DNA of 64,000 nucleotides from Paludibacter sp. 47-17 (lineage in GTDB: Bacteria > Bacteroidota > Bacteroidia > Bacteroidales > Paludibacteraceae): positions 124,001-188,000 of the forward strand of contig MKVT01000020.1 in the NCBI GenBank assembly GCA_001898935.1, read 5' to 3'. The translations under genes were made by a program, and so were the position numbers. Of the stretch, positions 63,861 through 64,000 are shown one piece after another (position 1 is the stretch's first letter; every line of letters starts with the position of its first letter). The notes beneath the pieces were generated by a model. That model made no database searches. It had not been told where the DNA came from and saw only the letters and a program-made list of their open reading frames with translations.

Positions 63861-63868
63861 CAAAAGTA
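63861..63868 (-). promoter_or_regulatory. -7 element of alaS
   Basis: TACTTTTG on the minus strand, 33 bases before ATG 63828. Confidence 0.6.
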
Positions 63869-63880
63869 CTCCAATTTTAT

Positions 63881-63888
63881 TACTTTTG
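63881..63888 (+). promoter_or_regulatory. -7 element of the last gene
   Basis: TACTTTTG on the plus strand, 42 bases before ATG 63930. The two -7 elements of this divergent pair are only 12 bases apart, so RNA polymerase could not occupy both at once. Confidence 0.6.
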
Positions 63889-63929
63889 CACCACTTCGAT
63901 CGATAAAAGTTTATAAATGACGAAAAAAG

Positions 63930-64000
63930 ATGGCTAAGAAGAAGTTTCACTTTAATCCCGAAACACTCAGTTACGAGGAAACCGACCACACTCTGCTTCA
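63930..64000 (+). CDS. Start of a gene resembling Bacteroidales M23 peptidases (partial)
   Basis: The frame from ATG 63930 (MAKKKFHFNPETLSYEETD) runs off the window. The FNPETLSYE opening is one I associate with membrane M23 peptidases that Bacteroidales often carry divergent from alaS. With 23 residues this is a suggestion only; ATG 63917 gives a 6-codon frame and is not the start. Confidence 0.5.
   Translation, partial: MAKKKFHFNPETLSYEETDHTLL

Overview
The window is chromosomal DNA of a Bacteroidota bacterium, most likely of the order Bacteroidales. The evidence is the recurrent -7 promoter element TAnnTTTG (with TTG 19-20 bases upstream where it can be measured), mostly AT-rich leaders without Shine-Dalgarno motifs, a TonB-dependent receptor with a carboxypeptidase-regulatory-like N-terminus, a type IX secretion C-terminal signal, a membrane-anchored AraC regulator, the long ~600-residue form of IspG, and a tmRNA whose tag reads GENNYALAA, the form I associate with Porphyromonas-like bacteria. 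I see no rRNA, tRNA, CRISPR array, insertion sequence or phage structural gene. All identifications come from reading the sequence; no database was searched.

Layout. 0-4.2 kb: right part of a polysaccharide-utilisation cluster (GH43, sugar MFS transporter, GH88). 4.3-8.6 kb: exported beta-propeller-like protein, ECF sigma/anti-sigma pair, nitroreductase plus membrane AraC regulator. 8.8-10.2 kb: surface metallophosphoesterase. 10.2-12.6 kb: a compact three-gene cassette (GNAT-like protein, PAPS-reductase-like IbrA/DUF3440, ParB-like IbrB), the most likely defence or epigenetic-type accessory unit here. 12.8-22.5 kb: katG, a CNNM/CorC-like protein with a cation/proton antiporter, acyltransferase 3, and a 2-oxoacid dehydrogenase E1alpha-E1beta-E2 operon. 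22.5-24.9 kb: an AT-rich island of remnants, with a 57-codon ORF, a frameshifted outer-membrane barrel, a T9SS cargo protein and a 41-residue protein.

24.9-35.6 kb is a phosphate-response block: beta-helix lipoprotein, MORN-repeat protein, small regulatory-domain protein, PhoB/PhoR-like two-component pair, PiT transporter with a fused PhoU-like tail, and a TonB-dependent receptor. Five promoters carry direct repeats related to TTGTAAYA with an 11-base period, the last repeat ending exactly 9 bases before TAnnTTTG; a sixth leader has two repeats. I read this as a PhoB-box array that defines a local regulon, probably a TonB-dependent uptake system for a phosphorus compound.

35.6-42.3 kb: TetR regulator, Gate-domain membrane protein, DUF2147, malate dehydrogenase behind a possibly structured RNA, a PerR-type regulator, and a BamA-like barrel with a glycosyltransferase. 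42.3-50.4 kb: nine closely packed minus-strand genes, from an outer-membrane barrel and murF through lutB, FKBP, TPM, lemA and an aldo/keto reductase to a Rieske-like lipoprotein. 50.5-64 kb: corA, pirin, superoxide dismutase, tmRNA, SatP-like transporter, rny, zapA and a coiled-coil partner, SulP, ispG, a small barrel, alaS and the start of a gene resembling M23 peptidases. PerR, katG and sod suggest a peroxide/superoxide response; most of the right half is housekeeping.
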